Part shown: in pieces, positions 17,990-27,233 of the stretch | Numbering within the stretch: the first letter of the stretch is position 1 | How the letters are laid out: each line of letters opens with the position of its first letter | DNA from: Tardibacter chloracetimidivorans | Lineage (GTDB): Bacteria; Pseudomonadota; Alphaproteobacteria; Sphingomonadales; Sphingomonadaceae | NCBI RefSeq assembly: GCF_001890385.1 | Contig: NZ_CP018221.1 | Coordinates: forward strand, 1,599,501 to 1,663,500 | Direction: 5' to 3' | Length of the DNA: 64,000 bases | Made by a program: the position numbers and the translations under genes | The notes under the pieces: generated by a model | Told to the model about the DNA's origin: nothing | Databases searched by the model: none | What the model saw: only the letters and a program-made list of their open reading frames with translations

Positions 17990-18160
17990 CCCTGCCGCCT
18001 GGCGCAGCCGGATCCGCTAAGCGACTGCCGGAACGAGGAAACAGGCTCCGACACAACGCCAAGACAGCGGTAAAACGGATTTTATTCCCTGTATCCAGGG
18101 AAATACAGGGAACGGCGCGTCGAGACCCGTTCGCTCCGGACTGCGTCGCGCACCACCCAA
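17990..18160. repeat. Dispersed ~170-bp repeat, copy 2, with hairpin
   Basis: This aligns with 14375-14546 in the same orientation. The central hairpin is kept: TTCCCTG (18085-18091), loop TATC, CAGGGAA (18096-18102). The flanking sequence differs from copy 1 outside these limits. Confidence 0.75.
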
Positions 18161-18410
18161 TCCCATGCTTCAAGGATTGAAGAGAATCTGTCCTGAGATT
18201 CTTTGGGCCTGAGCGATGCGGGCGCAACGGATCTTGGCCCCCGCGCCGATGATGTCGCCGATCCGCGCGTCTGCGGTCCACGCTTAGCCACGGAGAGTCG
18301 GCTTCAGCCCCGACAGTGAAACTAATGTGTGGGGATATGCCCCTGAGGGAAGCTTGGACCTTCAGGAGGGATGCTACCAGCCACTTATCAGTATGTGCCA
18401 AGGAGCATGG
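18161..18410. other. Region between the repeat and the catabolic island
   Basis: About 250 bp with no supported gene. AATCTGTCCTGAGATTCT near 18184 is weakly self-complementary. This stretch is the boundary between the mobile mosaic and the first intact catabolic gene. Confidence 0.35.
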
Positions 18411-19184
18411 CTATTCTCCTCGCCAGACCGGCGCACGCTTTTCGGCGAAAGCGCTGGCCCCCTCTTTGGCATCTGCTGAGGCAAATACCGGCAGGGTAAT
18501 TTCGTTTTGTCGCTCGAACATCTCGGCCCTTGGCCAGTCAATGCTTTCCTGAAGGACACGTTTGCTCGCCGCCACGGCAAGGGGTCCGTTTGAAGCAATC
18601 TTCAACGCAATCTGGCGGGCTTCTTCCAGTGCCTGACCTGCCGCCACTAGACGATTCACGATGCCAAAAGGTTGAAGCTGGCTTGCCGGCACAATATCGC
18701 CGGTTAGAACCAATTCCGCCGCGATGCGCGACGGCATCTGGCGAGGCAGCCTGACAAGGCCTCCGGCATTGGCGACGAGGCCCCTCTTGACTTCGGGAAG
18801 GCCCACTTTGGTATCCACGGTCGCAACGATAAGATCGGCCCATAAGGCAATTTCAAACCCTCCGGCGAGCGCATAGCCCTCCAGCGCCGCAATCCACGGT
18901 TTCCGCGAGACGAATTGCGTCACGCCCGCGAACCCGCGATCGGGCAAGCGGACGACCTCGCCACGGACGAAGGCCTTCAGGTCCATGCCCGCGCAAAAGT
19001 TCCCCCCCGCCCCGGTGAGGATTCCTACCGACACGTCCGGGCGGGACTCGACTTCGTCCAGCGCGGCCGCCAGCCCGTTTGCTACCGATGCGTCCACTGC
19101 GTTGCGCGCATCGGGGCGGTTGATCGTCACGACCGCCACATGATCAGCTATCTGCAGGTCAACGGTTGCAGGAAAATCAGCCAT
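18411..19184 (-). CDS. Enoyl-CoA hydratase/isomerase (crotonase) family protein
   Basis: The 257-residue protein has the crotonase fold: INRPDARNAVDASV near residues 20-34, the oxyanion-hole strand GNFCAGMDLKAF near 60-71, and AGGFEIALWADLIVA near 106-120. The catalytic position usually held by the first Glu is filled in AGGFEIAL and the second in PEVKRGLVANAGG. It hydrates enoyl-CoA thioesters or acts in related CoA chemistry. It faces the same way as the CoA transferase-Etf-acyl-CoA dehydrogenase genes upstream and was probably their downstream neighbour before the IS1595 element inserted. ATG 19184 follows GGAGGAGTG. Confidence 0.9.
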   Translation of the reverse strand: MADFPATVDLQIADHVAVVTINRPDARNAVDASVANGLAAALDEVESRPDVSVGILTGAGGNFCAGMDLKAFVRGEVVRLPDRGFAGVTQFVSRKPWIAALEGYALAGGFEIALWADLIVATVDTKVGLPEVKRGLVANAGGLVRLPRQMPSRIAAELVLTGDIVPASQLQPFGIVNRLVAAGQALEEARQIALKIASNGPLAVAASKRVLQESIDWPRAEMFERQNEITLPVFASADAKEGASAFAEKRAPVWRGE

Positions 19185-19233
19185 GGCACACTCCTCCGAC
19201 CCAGACTATTTTCATTACCAAGCTATGTTTATT

Positions 19234-20385
19234 CCGTGCCTATCCGCTTAAGGCATACACCCACTAGATATGGTATGGTGGGTCCATTGGCCTGAGTAGA
19301 GTTCGGCAAAGGTCGGCGCCTCGATATCACTGGCGATCCCGAGGAGGGATCGGAAGGCGTTGAACGGGTAGAAGCGGCGATTGAAGCGGAAAGTGAACTC
19401 GTTGAGGTAGGCTTGCAGATGCTTGGTGCTGACGCCGTGGTGGATGCCGTTGAGCCACGCTTTGAGGTTTGAGAACACCAGATGGACGATGGGCAGGAAC
19501 TCTTCGGACACCTCCGGGTCGCCACACTGGGCGATGGCGTGATGGTCGTAACCGCCGCCCTGCAACCCGCTATAGCCGCTCCAATCATCGGTGATGACCA
19601 GCGTTCCCGGCTCGACCGCGCTCTGTACAAAGCCACCAAGGGCACCGGCACTGCGGTCTGCACCGATGGCCAATCGAACCCTTCCGGCATAGCGTCCGTT
19701 CCGGCGGCGGTCCTGGCCAGTGCCAGGCTCCCGGTGACGAACTTCGACGGCGGCGACCACCAGCGTTTTGTGGTGGGTTCCCCGGCCTTCGCCGCGCGTT
19801 CGCCCGCCGATCCAGGTCTCATCGACCTCGACATGCTGACCGCTCTGCCCGCCGATCCGATCCTGATCGGGGCGCACCATCGCGGCGCGCAGTTTATGGA
19901 GCAGGCCAAAGGCCGTCTCGTACCGGGTCAGGCCAAGCTGGCGCTGCAACTGGACGGCAGATATGCCGGTCGTCTGACTCGCAACCAGGTAAGCGGCCCA
20001 GAACCACACGCTGAGCGGGATGTGGCTTCGTTCCATGGCCGTGCCGACCATCAGGCCGGTCTGACGGCGACACGAGCGGCACATCAGGATGACAGGCCGA
20101 GTGGTGAAACGAAACGGATCGCCGACGACGCCACAGCGTGGGCACGCAAATCCATCAGGCCAGCGAGCTTTTTCAAGCCAGGACGCGCAAGCGCCATCAT
20201 CCGGGAAAAGCCGCTGGAACTCGGGGAGGGATTTCGGGAACGGCAGCTTGTCGCGGTCAAGAACGTCCACAATCCCCACCCTTTACAACCGCTTTGGGTG
20301 GCACCAAGCCGCAGGAAAAGTCAGGCGCGCGCCACAAGGCAGCCACTAGATGTAGTGGGTGTATGCGTCAAGCGGATAGGCACGG
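19234..20385 (-). mobile_element. IS1595-family insertion sequence (about 1,152 bp)
   Basis: Near-perfect terminal inverted repeats of about 31 bp (19236-19266 and 20353-20383) share GTGCCTATCCGCTT and GCATACACCCACTA. TTTATTCC lies on both sides (19228-19235 and 20386-20393), an 8-bp target duplication of the size usual for IS1595; the final CC can also be read as part of the ends. The left duplication lies between crotonase and transferase genes, and the right one contains the stop codon of the CoA transferase beta subunit. Confidence 0.93.
19248..20279 (-). CDS. IS1595-family (ISXO2-like) transposase
   Basis: The 343-residue protein begins with a zinc ribbon (CPRCGVVG near 46-53 and CRSCRRQTG near 67-75) and continues with an ISXO2-like DDE domain: HVEVDETWIGGRT, VITDDWSGYSGL and the C-terminal NEFTFRFNRR. 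The stop TAA lies inside the terminal inverted repeat. The frame is intact, so the element may be active. Confidence 0.93.
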   Translation of the reverse strand: MGIVDVLDRDKLPFPKSLPEFQRLFPDDGACASWLEKARWPDGFACPRCGVVGDPFRFTTRPVILMCRSCRRQTGLMVGTAMERSHIPLSVWFWAAYLVASQTTGISAVQLQRQLGLTRYETAFGLLHKLRAAMVRPDQDRIGGQSGQHVEVDETWIGGRTRGEGRGTHHKTLVVAAVEVRHREPGTGQDRRRNGRYAGRVRLAIGADRSAGALGGFVQSAVEPGTLVITDDWSGYSGLQGGGYDHHAIAQCGDPEVSEEFLPIVHLVFSNLKAWLNGIHHGVSTKHLQAYLNEFTFRFNRRFYPFNAFRSLLGIASDIEAPTFAELYSGQWTHHTISSGCMP

Positions 20386-20386
20386 T

Positions 20387-21022
20387 TTATTCCTCAAATC
20401 GCGCCTCTGTTTGAGACCGGATGGTCTCGATACTTATACCCGGAGCGATTTCTTCAAGCCGGAACGGAGCATTACGATCGGGTCGGGAGAAGACCGCGAG
20501 ATCGGTGATGATCATGTCGACGACGTTGGAGCCGGTAAGCGGCAGGGTGCAGGCCTTGCGGAACTTGGGCGCGCCATCGCGCGAGACATGATCCATCAAC
20601 ACGATGATCCGCCTGGCACCAGCGACAAGGTCCATTGCCCCGCCCATCCCCTTGACCATTTTTCCCGGAATCATCCAGTTGGCGATGTCGCCCCTCTCCG
20701 ACACCTCCATCGCCCCGAGCACAGAGGCATCCATGTGCCCGCCCCGGATCATCGCAAAGCTATCGGCGGACGAGACATAGCTTGTGCCGGCAAGCTCTGT
20801 GATCGTCTCCTTGCCCGCGTTTATGATGTCGGGGTCTACCTCGTCCGCGCGCGGATAGGGGCCGAGGCCAAGCATCCCGTTCTCTGACTGCAGCGTGATG
20901 TCGATACCGGGCGGAATATTGTTCCCCACCAGCGTCGGGATGCCGATCCCCAGGTTCACATAATAGCCGTCGCGCAGTTCCCGGGCGGCGCGAGCGGCCA
21001 TTTCGTTCCGTGTCCACGGCAT
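20387..21022 (-). CDS. 3-oxoacid CoA-transferase, subunit B
   Basis: The 211-residue subunit starts at ATG 21022 and carries the class I CoA-transferase features: VNLGIGIPTLVGN near 23-35 and the catalytic-Glu motif SENGMLGLGP near 46-55. This Glu forms the CoA-thioester intermediate. It begins two bases after the TGA of subunit A, so the pair forms one heteromeric enzyme moving CoA between succinyl-CoA and a 3-oxo acid or similar substrate. The stop TAA lies within the target duplication of IS1595, so the insertion did not change the protein. Confidence 0.94.
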   Translation of the reverse strand: MPWTRNEMAARAARELRDGYYVNLGIGIPTLVGNNIPPGIDITLQSENGMLGLGPYPRADEVDPDIINAGKETITELAGTSYVSSADSFAMIRGGHMDASVLGAMEVSERGDIANWMIPGKMVKGMGGAMDLVAGARRIIVLMDHVSRDGAPKFRKACTLPLTGSNVVDMIITDLAVFSRPDRNAPFRLEEIAPGISIETIRSQTEARFEE

Positions 21023-21024
21023 GA

Positions 21025-21729
21025 TCAGCCCTCCGCCCGAAGAACGCGCCGCTCGATCCGCCGCTCGTTCACCGCCGCCGGGATCAGACGCTGCACGAAA
21101 ATGCCGGGGGTGTGGATATGATCCGGATCGATCTCCCCCGCTTCCACAATGTGCTCAACCTCGGCCACCGTCACGGCCCCACAGGTCGCGACCATCGGAT
21201 TGAAGTTCCGCGCGGTCTTCCGGTACACCAGATTGCCACGGCTATCCCCGCGCCACCCCTTTACGATCGCGAGGTCCGCCGTCAGGCCCGTCTCCAATAT
21301 CTGGCGCTCTCCCTTGAAGACTCGCTCCTCCTTTCCTTCCGCCACCATCGTGCCCACCCCGGTGCGGGTATAGAAGCCGCCGATCCCCGCACCCCCGGCA
21401 CGGATCCGCTCCGCCAGCGTCCCCTGCGGGTTGAACTCCAGTTCCAGCTCGCCAGACAGATACTGCCGTTCAAACTCCTTGTTCTCGCCGACATAGGACG
21501 CAATCATCTTGCGCACGCGACGCGCCTTCAACAGAAGCCCCAGACCATAATCGTCCACACCGGCATTATTGGATATAATCGTCAGGTCGCCGACCCCGCT
21601 TTCCAACAGCGCCCCGATCAACGTCTCCGGTATCCCGCAAAGGCCGAACCCACCCGCCGCGATCGTCATTCCGTCAAACAACAACCCGTCCAGCGCACTC
21701 GACGCATCCGCATAAAGCTTTTGCGACAT
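21025..21729 (-). CDS. 3-oxoacid CoA-transferase, subunit A
   Basis: The 234-residue subunit starts at ATG 21729 (a TTG lies just before). It has the Gly-rich nucleotide-loop region [15 protein letters not shown] near 22-36, and [18 protein letters not shown] in the middle, both typical for alpha subunits. The substrate cannot be read from sequence: 3-oxoadipate, acetoacetate and similar acids are all possible. It follows etfA by about 58 bp and precedes subunit B. Confidence 0.94.
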   Translation of the reverse strand: MSQKLYADASSALDGLLFDGMTIAAGGFGLCGIPETLIGALLESGVGDLTIISNNAGVDDYGLGLLLKARRVRKMIASYVGENKEFERQYLSGELELEFNPQGTLAERIRAGGAGIGGFYTRTGVGTMVAEGKEERVFKGERQILETGLTADLAIVKGWRGDSRGNLVYRKTARNFNPMVATCGAVTVAEVEHIVEAGEIDPDHIHTPGIFVQRLIPAAVNERRIERRVLRAEG

Positions 21730-21787
21730 CAATACTCTCCAGCCTGAGTTGCGCGGCCCGTCATCAACCTTCCTGCCCCGCCCTTTC

Positions 21788-22717
21788 TCACAATTTTTGT
21801 GTGAGTTCGGGGAGGATCTTGAAGAGGTCTCCGACGAGGCCGAGGTCGGCGACCTGGAAGATCGGGGCGTCCTCGTCCTTGTTGATGGCGATGATGGTCT
21901 TTGAGTCCTTCATGCCCGCAAGGTGCTGGATCGCCCCGGAGATGCCGACCGCGATATAGATTTCGGGCGCGACGATCTTGCCGGTCTGGCCGACCTGATA
22001 GTCATTGGGCGCATAGCCCGCGTCCACCGCCGCGCGGCTCGCGCCGACGCCCGCCTTCAGCTTGTCGGCCAAGGGATCGATCAGCGCATGGAACTGCTCG
22101 GACGAACCGAGCGCGCGTCCACCCGAGACGATGATTTTTGCGCTGGTCAGCTCCGGCCGCTCCGACTTTGCGATCTCGGCGCCCGCAAAGCTCGAAAGCC
22201 CCGCATCGCCCGCGCCCGACACGGCTTCCACCGTCGCGCTGCCGCCGGTCGCCGACGCCTTTTCGAACGCCGTGCCGCGCACCGTGATCACCTTCTTTGC
22301 ATCCGACGTCTTCACCGTCGCAATCGCGTTGCCCGCATAGATCGGGCGGGTGAAGCTGTCCGGCCCCTCGACCGACAGAATGTCGGAGATCTGCGCCACA
22401 TCGAGCAGCGCCGCCACGCGCGGGGCGATGTTCTTGCCCGTCGTCGTCGCAGGCACGACAAACGCATCATGGTGCGCCATCAGCCCCACCACCAGCGGCG
22501 CGACATTCTCGGCCAGCCCATGCTCATAGGCCGCGTCGTCTGCGACATGCACCTTGCCCACGCCCGCGATCTTCGCCGCAGCCTCCGCCACCGCGCCGCA
22601 GCCCTTGCCCGCAACCAGCAGATGCACTTCGCCCAGCTTGCCCGCCGCCGTCACTGCCGACAGCGTCGCGTCCTTCACCGAGGCATTGTCATGCTCAACC
22701 CAGACCAGCGTCTTCAT
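21788..22717 (-). CDS. etfA: Electron transfer flavoprotein, alpha subunit
   Basis: The 309-residue protein has the EtfA C-terminal FAD-binding domain: [16 protein letters not shown] near 193-208, [40 protein letters not shown] and [15 protein letters not shown]. With EtfB it passes electrons from acyl-CoA dehydrogenases to the membrane Etf-quinone oxidoreductase. The ATG (22717-22715) overlaps the etfB TGA (22716-22714). Its place directly after etfB and gcdH suggests that it serves the dehydrogenase in this operon. Confidence 0.97.
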   Translation of the reverse strand: MKTLVWVEHDNASVKDATLSAVTAAGKLGEVHLLVAGKGCGAVAEAAAKIAGVGKVHVADDAAYEHGLAENVAPLVVGLMAHHDAFVVPATTTGKNIAPRVAALLDVAQISDILSVEGPDSFTRPIYAGNAIATVKTSDAKKVITVRGTAFEKASATGGSATVEAVSGAGDAGLSSFAGAEIAKSERPELTSAKIIVSGGRALGSSEQFHALIDPLADKLKAGVGASRAAVDAGYAPNDYQVGQTGKIVAPEIYIAVGISGAIQHLAGMKDSKTIIAINKDEDAPIFQVADLGLVGDLFKILPELTQKL

Positions 22718-23463
22718 GCGCCTACTCCCATTTCCTTAAGCTTGGCGACCAGCACGTCGACATCGGCCACCTTGATCCCGGCCTGCCGCTTGGGCGGCTC
22801 TTCCACCTTCAGCGTCGTCAGCCGGGGCGTCGCGTCGACGCCGTAATCCGCCGGCGTCTTGCTCGCCAGCGGCTTGGATTTCGCCTTCATGATGTTGGGA
22901 AGCGACGCATAGCGCGGCTCGTTGAGCCGCAGATCGGTCGTGACGATCGCCGGAAGCTTCAGGTCCACCGTCTCAAGGCCGCCGTCCACCTCGCGCGTCA
23001 CCTTGGCGCGGCCGTCGGCAATCTCCACCTTCGACGCAAAGGTGCCCTGGCTCCAGCCGAGCAGCGCCGCCAGCATCTGCCCCGTCTGGTTCGAATCATC
23101 GTCGATCGCCTGCTTGCCAAGGATCACCATGCCCGGCTGCTCTTCCTCGGCGACCTTCGCCAGCAGCTTGGCGACCGCCAGCGGCTCCACCACGCCCTCG
23201 GCCTGGATCAGGATCGCACGGTCAGCGCCCATCGCAAGCGCCGTGCGCAGCGTCTCCTGCGCCTTCGCCTCGCCGATCGACACCACCACTATCTCCGACG
23301 CCGCACCCTTTTCCTTCAGCCGGATCGCCTCTTCCACCGCAATCTCGTCAAACGGGTTCATCGACATCTTCACATTCGCAAGATCGACACCCGTCCCGTC
23401 CGCCTTCACACGCGGCTTCACATTGTAATCCAGCACTCGCTTCACTGCCACCAACAGCTTCAT
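22714..23463 (-). CDS. etfB: Electron transfer flavoprotein, beta subunit
   Basis: The 249-residue protein starts [19 protein letters not shown] and contains [20 protein letters not shown] and the AMP-binding part [18 protein letters not shown], all diagnostic for EtfB. It lies 21 bp after gcdH and is coupled to etfA by a four-base overlap. Many sphingomonads carry etfAB elsewhere for general beta-oxidation; a copy inside a catabolic operon can be dedicated. Confidence 0.97.
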   Translation of the reverse strand: MKLLVAVKRVLDYNVKPRVKADGTGVDLANVKMSMNPFDEIAVEEAIRLKEKGAASEIVVVSIGEAKAQETLRTALAMGADRAILIQAEGVVEPLAVAKLLAKVAEEEQPGMVILGKQAIDDDSNQTGQMLAALLGWSQGTFASKVEIADGRAKVTREVDGGLETVDLKLPAIVTTDLRLNEPRYASLPNIMKAKSKPLASKTPADYGVDATPRLTTLKVEEPPKRQAGIKVADVDVLVAKLKEMGVGA

Positions 23464-23484
23464 CTTTACGCTCCTTGAAAACAG

Positions 23485-24675
23485 TCAGAACGCGGCAATC
23501 CCAGTAATAGCTCGGCCGAGAATAAGCGCGTGCACATCGTGCGTGCCTTCATAAGTATTGACCGTTTCCAGATTGGCGGCGTGCCGCATGACTTGAAATT
23601 CCGCAGAAATACCGTTTCCGCCATGCATGTCGCGCGCAATGCGGGCGATCTCCAAAGCCTTTCCGCAATTGTTGCGCTTGATGAGGCTGATCGTCTCGGG
23701 CACGAGTTCGCCCTCGTCAAGACGCCGCCCCACCCGCAGCGCGGCCTGCAGGCCCATCGCGATCTCCGTCACCATATTGGCAAGCTTGAGTTGCACCAAT
23801 TGCGTCGCGGCCAACGGCCGGTTGAACTGCTTGCGCTCCAGGGTATAGGCGCGAGCCGCGTGAAAACAGGCTTCGGCGGCGCCCATGCTACCCCAGGCAA
23901 TACCATATCTGGCCCGATTGAGGCATCCGAACGGACCGCCGAGTCCTTGGATTTGAGGCAGCAGATTTGCTTCCGGCACCTCAACATTGTCCATCACGAT
24001 TTCGCCGGTGACGGAGGCCCGAAGCGACAGTTTTTCCCTGATCTTGGGCGCGGACAGGCCCGCCATGCCCTTCTCGAGCAAAAACCCCCTGATCTTGCCG
24101 TCATGCGCATCGGACTTTGCCCAGACGACAAAGACGTCGGCGATGGGTGAATTTGTAATCCACATCTTGGCGCCCGAAAGCAGATATCCGCCGTCGACCT
24201 TTTTGGCCCGCGTGCGCATGGAACCGGGGTCCGACCCTGCGTCCGGTTCCGTAAGGCCGAAGCAGCCGACCCATTCCCCGCTGGCGAGCCGCGGCAGGTA
24301 CTTCTTCTTCTGTTCCTCGCTGCCATAAGCGGCAATGGGGTGCATGACGAGGCTGGATTGCACCGACATGGCCGAGCGATAGCCCGAATCCACCCGCTCC
24401 ACCGCGCGCGCGATCAGACCATAGCTCACATAGTTGAGACCAGCGCCGCCATATTCCGGCGAAACAGTTGCACCCAGCAGGCCCAGCGCGCCCATTTCGT
24501 TCATGATCTCGCGATCGAACTGCTCTTCCAGATAGGCGTGTTTTACACGGGGAAGAAGTTTCTCGGCCGCATAGGCTTCCGCGGTGTCGCGGACCATCCG
24601 CTCCTCATCGGATAGCTGCGCGTCGAGGGCGAATGGATCCGCCCAGTCGAAAGGCAAGGATTCTAAATCTGCCAT
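23485..24675 (-). CDS. gcdH: Glutaryl-CoA dehydrogenase-like acyl-CoA dehydrogenase
   Basis: The 396-residue flavoprotein has the features of glutaryl-CoA dehydrogenase: [18 protein letters not shown] (the Arg binds the distal carboxylate), [18 protein letters not shown], and the catalytic Glu in [17 protein letters not shown] near the C-terminus. It oxidises and decarboxylates glutaryl-CoA to crotonyl-CoA, giving electrons to Etf. The start ATG 24675 follows GAGGAACTCC. It leads the operon gcdH-etfB-etfA-CoA transferase A/B. A related dicarboxyl-CoA substrate instead of glutaryl-CoA is possible. Confidence 0.92.
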   Translation of the reverse strand: MADLESLPFDWADPFALDAQLSDEERMVRDTAEAYAAEKLLPRVKHAYLEEQFDREIMNEMGALGLLGATVSPEYGGAGLNYVSYGLIARAVERVDSGYRSAMSVQSSLVMHPIAAYGSEEQKKKYLPRLASGEWVGCFGLTEPDAGSDPGSMRTRAKKVDGGYLLSGAKMWITNSPIADVFVVWAKSDAHDGKIRGFLLEKGMAGLSAPKIREKLSLRASVTGEIVMDNVEVPEANLLPQIQGLGGPFGCLNRARYGIAWGSMGAAEACFHAARAYTLERKQFNRPLAATQLVQLKLANMVTEIAMGLQAALRVGRRLDEGELVPETISLIKRNNCGKALEIARIARDMHGGNGISAEFQVMRHAANLETVNTYEGTHDVHALILGRAITGIAAF

Positions 24676-24978
24676 GGAGTTCCTCATTCATCGGCCAGCG
24701 TTGGTAACGGTTCGCCCCTGGCAGGAAAAGCCTGCCGCACACCCGGCATACACCCGCGGTCCCAAATGATCCCATGGATTCACCGCTCAATTGCCGTCAG
24801 CTAAATACCCGATAATAAATGACATTTTTGCACACTTTCGTGCGCCGTAAATCCAAAAAGCGGGATGGGAACGCCTCGCCAATTGCGGGTTGCGTCAACA
24901 GGGCTGGCACTTGGGGGGCGTGTTTCACCTCGGATAGCCCCATAGCATTTGCCGGATTCATGAGAGCGGAGGACCATC
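24676..24978. other. Divergent promoter region (about 300 bp)
   Basis: It separates gcdH (minus) from the epimerase operon (plus) and must hold both promoters. AAATGACATTTTTGC around 24816 is loosely similar to the AATGCCATTTTA motif seen upstream of the LysR pair. No gene is supported here. Confidence 0.4.
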
Positions 24979-25896
24979 ATTCACATCTTGCTCTTCGGCG
25001 CCAATGGCTTTCTGGGATCGCATGTCGCACAGGCATTGAGAGCGGCAGGTCATGAGTTGACCGCCCTCGCCCGAAACGAAAAAAGCGCGGCAGGCATCCG
25101 CCAACTAGGCGCGCGGCCGATCGAAGGACAGATAGACGACGCAGAACTGATGGCGCGACTGGCGCAGGAGCATGACGGCGTGGTATTCGCCGCGCGGGTG
25201 GACTTCGCCAGAGAAGCTGAAATCCTGGAGCCGATGATTCGCGCCATGCGCGACAGCGGTAAGCCCCTGATCATGACATCGGGCACCTCTTGTCTGTCCA
25301 TCGACACGCCATTGGGTGAATGGAATCAGGAGAGTTTTGCCGAAGACGATCCTTTCGATTCAAAGCTCTGGACCCGGGTTCGGATGGAAAGCGAACAACT
25401 GGTCCGCGGTTCGGCGAAAGTAGGCGTTCGCGGAATCGTGGTCCGTCCGCCGATGATTTGGGGAAATGGCGGCGGCAATGGGCAAATACCCTGGATATTC
25501 GATGCGGTACCCCGGGCGGGCGCCGCCTGTTACCTGGGCTATGGCCTTAATCTTTACACCAATGTCCATGTAGAGGATCTGGCGCAGATTTTCGTTCTGG
25601 CCCTGCAAAAAGGACGGCCAGGGGCTCTCTATCACGCCGTCGCCGGCGAAGTCTGCTGGCGGACGATCTCCGAAGCCGTGGCCGCTGTGATGGGCTGCGA
25701 GGCCCGCAGCATAAGCTATGACGAGATGTGCGACCTTTGGGGCAAGCTGGACGCGCCCTACCGCTTCGCGGTGAGCAGCAGATGCCGCGCCATTGCAACC
25801 CGTCGCGATCTGGACTGGGCGCCTCGCCACATCGACCTGATCGACGACATTCTGAACGGCAGCTACCGGGAGCGGTTTCAGCCTCGCAACGCATAG
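24979..25896 (+). CDS. NAD(P)-dependent epimerase/dehydratase (extended SDR)
   Basis: The protein opens with a Rossmann strand and the motif LLFGANGFLGSHVAQALR, and later has HVEDLAQIF, all typical for extended SDRs with NAD(P). The usual Tyr-x3-Lys is not clear: KLWTRVRMESEQLV has no Tyr, so oxidoreductase activity is uncertain. The start is unusual. GCGGAGGA (24966-24973) is optimally spaced for ATT at 24979, giving (M)HILLFGANG; TTG 24988 is the nearest standard start but cuts the first strand. The gene leads a four-gene plus-strand operon with a SnoaL-like protein, an SDR and an unknown protein. Confidence 0.8.
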   Translation: MHILLFGANGFLGSHVAQALRAAGHELTALARNEKSAAGIRQLGARPIEGQIDDAELMARLAQEHDGVVFAARVDFAREAEILEPMIRAMRDSGKPLIMTSGTSCLSIDTPLGEWNQESFAEDDPFDSKLWTRVRMESEQLVRGSAKVGVRGIVVRPPMIWGNGGGNGQIPWIFDAVPRAGAACYLGYGLNLYTNVHVEDLAQIFVLALQKGRPGALYHAVAGEVCWRTISEAVAAVMGCEARSISYDEMCDLWGKLDAPYRFAVSSRCRAIATRRDLDWAPRHIDLIDDILNGSYRERFQPRNA

Positions 25897-25913
25897 CCAA
25901 AGGACACGATGCC

Positions 25914-26438
25914 ATGTCGCTGGACGACCGGGAGGATATCCGATCCCGCCTGATACTCTATGGTTTTGCAGTCGATAGCCTGCGCTGGGATCTTTTTGAC
26001 GAGATATTCGCATCGGAAGGGCTGCATGTCCGTCATGGAGAGCGGGAACCATGGACCGACCTTGCTATGTTCAAAAATGATTTCGAGATTTTTCATCGGA
26101 TATTCGACAGCACGCGCCACTCGATGAGTAATTTCATCATAGAATTGAACGGAGACACCGCCCGCAGCATTACCTATGGCCAATATCGTCTGGTAAGATC
26201 TGGTGCGGAAGGGGGCGATTACTGGTACGGAGAAGGCTGGTACGAAGACGAACATGTCCGGACATCAAAGGGCTGGCGGTTGCGCAAACGGCAATCGCGA
26301 CAGGTCTATCGCGAAGGAAACGACGCCATAGGCTCCAACACCGGTGTGCGCTTCCTGCACAAGACAAGCTCGCTGCAGCACTCGCCGCACGCCCGGTCGT
26401 TGCAGCCGCTAAAAGGATGGGCGGATCAATGGGCGTAG
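25914..26438 (+). CDS. SnoaL-like (NTF2-fold) protein
   Basis: The 174-residue protein starts at ATG 25914 (MSLDDREDIRSRLILYGFAV) and shows the SnoaL-like pattern: a first helix with an ILYGFAVDSLRWDLFDEIF segment, then a curved sheet with FIIELNGDTARSI and a Trp/Tyr-rich end (YWYGEGWYEDEHV). Members of this fold act as small hydratases, isomerases or cyclases; the function here is unknown. It overlaps the following SDR by 22 bases. Two more SnoaL-like genes lie in this island (46995 and 54450). Confidence 0.82.
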   Translation: MSLDDREDIRSRLILYGFAVDSLRWDLFDEIFASEGLHVRHGEREPWTDLAMFKNDFEIFHRIFDSTRHSMSNFIIELNGDTARSITYGQYRLVRSGAEGGDYWYGEGWYEDEHVRTSKGWRLRKRQSRQVYREGNDAIGSNTGVRFLHKTSSLQHSPHARSLQPLKGWADQWA

Positions 26439-27187
26439 GGAACACGAGCCGAAACGCCGTGGTGCTTGGCGCCTCGGCGGAAGGAGGGAGCGGTTGGGCC
26501 ATTGCCGAGCGGCTGGCCGAGGAAGGTTACAAGGTTGCGGTCGCCGCGCGGCGGCGCGAGGGACTGGAGGCGCTTGCAACCCGGATCGGCGGGATCGCCA
26601 TTGTGGCGGACGCTGCACAGCCCCCGAGCATGGCGGCGATGATCCGGCAGGCCAAAGAACAGTTGGGCGAGATCGATGTAGCCGTCAACGCGGCAGCAAT
26701 CGCACCCACGGGGTTGATAAAGGATGCAAGCGACGACGACATCGAGCGCGCACTCAACGTCAACTATGTCGGCAGTGTCCATTTCATCCGGCATGCAGCC
26801 GGTGCGATGCGGGATGGTGGTCTTATTCTTCTGATCTCTTCGTCCAGCGCGAACCAGCCGCTTCTCCCCATGTTTCCCTACGCCTGCGCAAAAGCGGCAG
26901 CCGATTGCCTTGTCCGCTATGCGGCGCTGGAGTTCGGGCCACGCGGCATTCGCGTAAACTCAATCCTGCCCGGTCCGATAAAAACCGGTATGGCGGCGCA
27001 CATTTATGCGGAGCCGGGCGCTGAAGAACGACGCGCGCGAGAAATCCCCCTCGGTCGAGTCGCGCTGCCAAAGGATATTGCCGACGCGGTCATGGCCTTT
27101 GTCCATGCGCCCTATCTTACCGGCCATAACCTGCCGGTCAGCGGGGGCATGCATCTGACGCGGCCTGCCCGCAGGGATGACACATGA
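26417..27187 (+). CDS. Short-chain dehydrogenase/reductase
   Basis: The 256-residue classical SDR has the cofactor motif GASAEGGSGWAIAERLAEEG, NAAAIAP in place of NNAG, a Ser in LLISSSSANQP, and Tyr-x3-Lys in FPYACAKAAADCLVRY. It should oxidise or reduce an alcohol/ketone with NAD(P). The start is ATG 26417 or ATG 26429, both within the end of the SnoaL-like gene. Confidence 0.9.
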   Translation: MGGSMGVGNTSRNAVVLGASAEGGSGWAIAERLAEEGYKVAVAARRREGLEALATRIGGIAIVADAAQPPSMAAMIRQAKEQLGEIDVAVNAAAIAPTGLIKDASDDDIERALNVNYVGSVHFIRHAAGAMRDGGLILLISSSSANQPLLPMFPYACAKAAADCLVRYAALEFGPRGIRVNSILPGPIKTGMAAHIYAEPGAEERRAREIPLGRVALPKDIADAVMAFVHAPYLTGHNLPVSGGMHLTRPARRDDT

Positions 27188-27233
27188 AGAGCCAGATCGC
27201 ACATCGTAACGGCGTAGGGGGGAAGGACGTAGA

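Noticed and set aside
18180..18205. AATCTGTCCTGAGATTCT as part of a CRISPR or terminator
   Set aside because: No repeated spacer-repeat arrangement exists here or anywhere in the window, and the stem is weak.
17406..18401. 331-codon minus-strand frame
   Set aside because: It spans the MFS remnant antisense, the diverged small gene copy and the dispersed repeat, so no single gene explains it. Only the small-gene-like part was kept.
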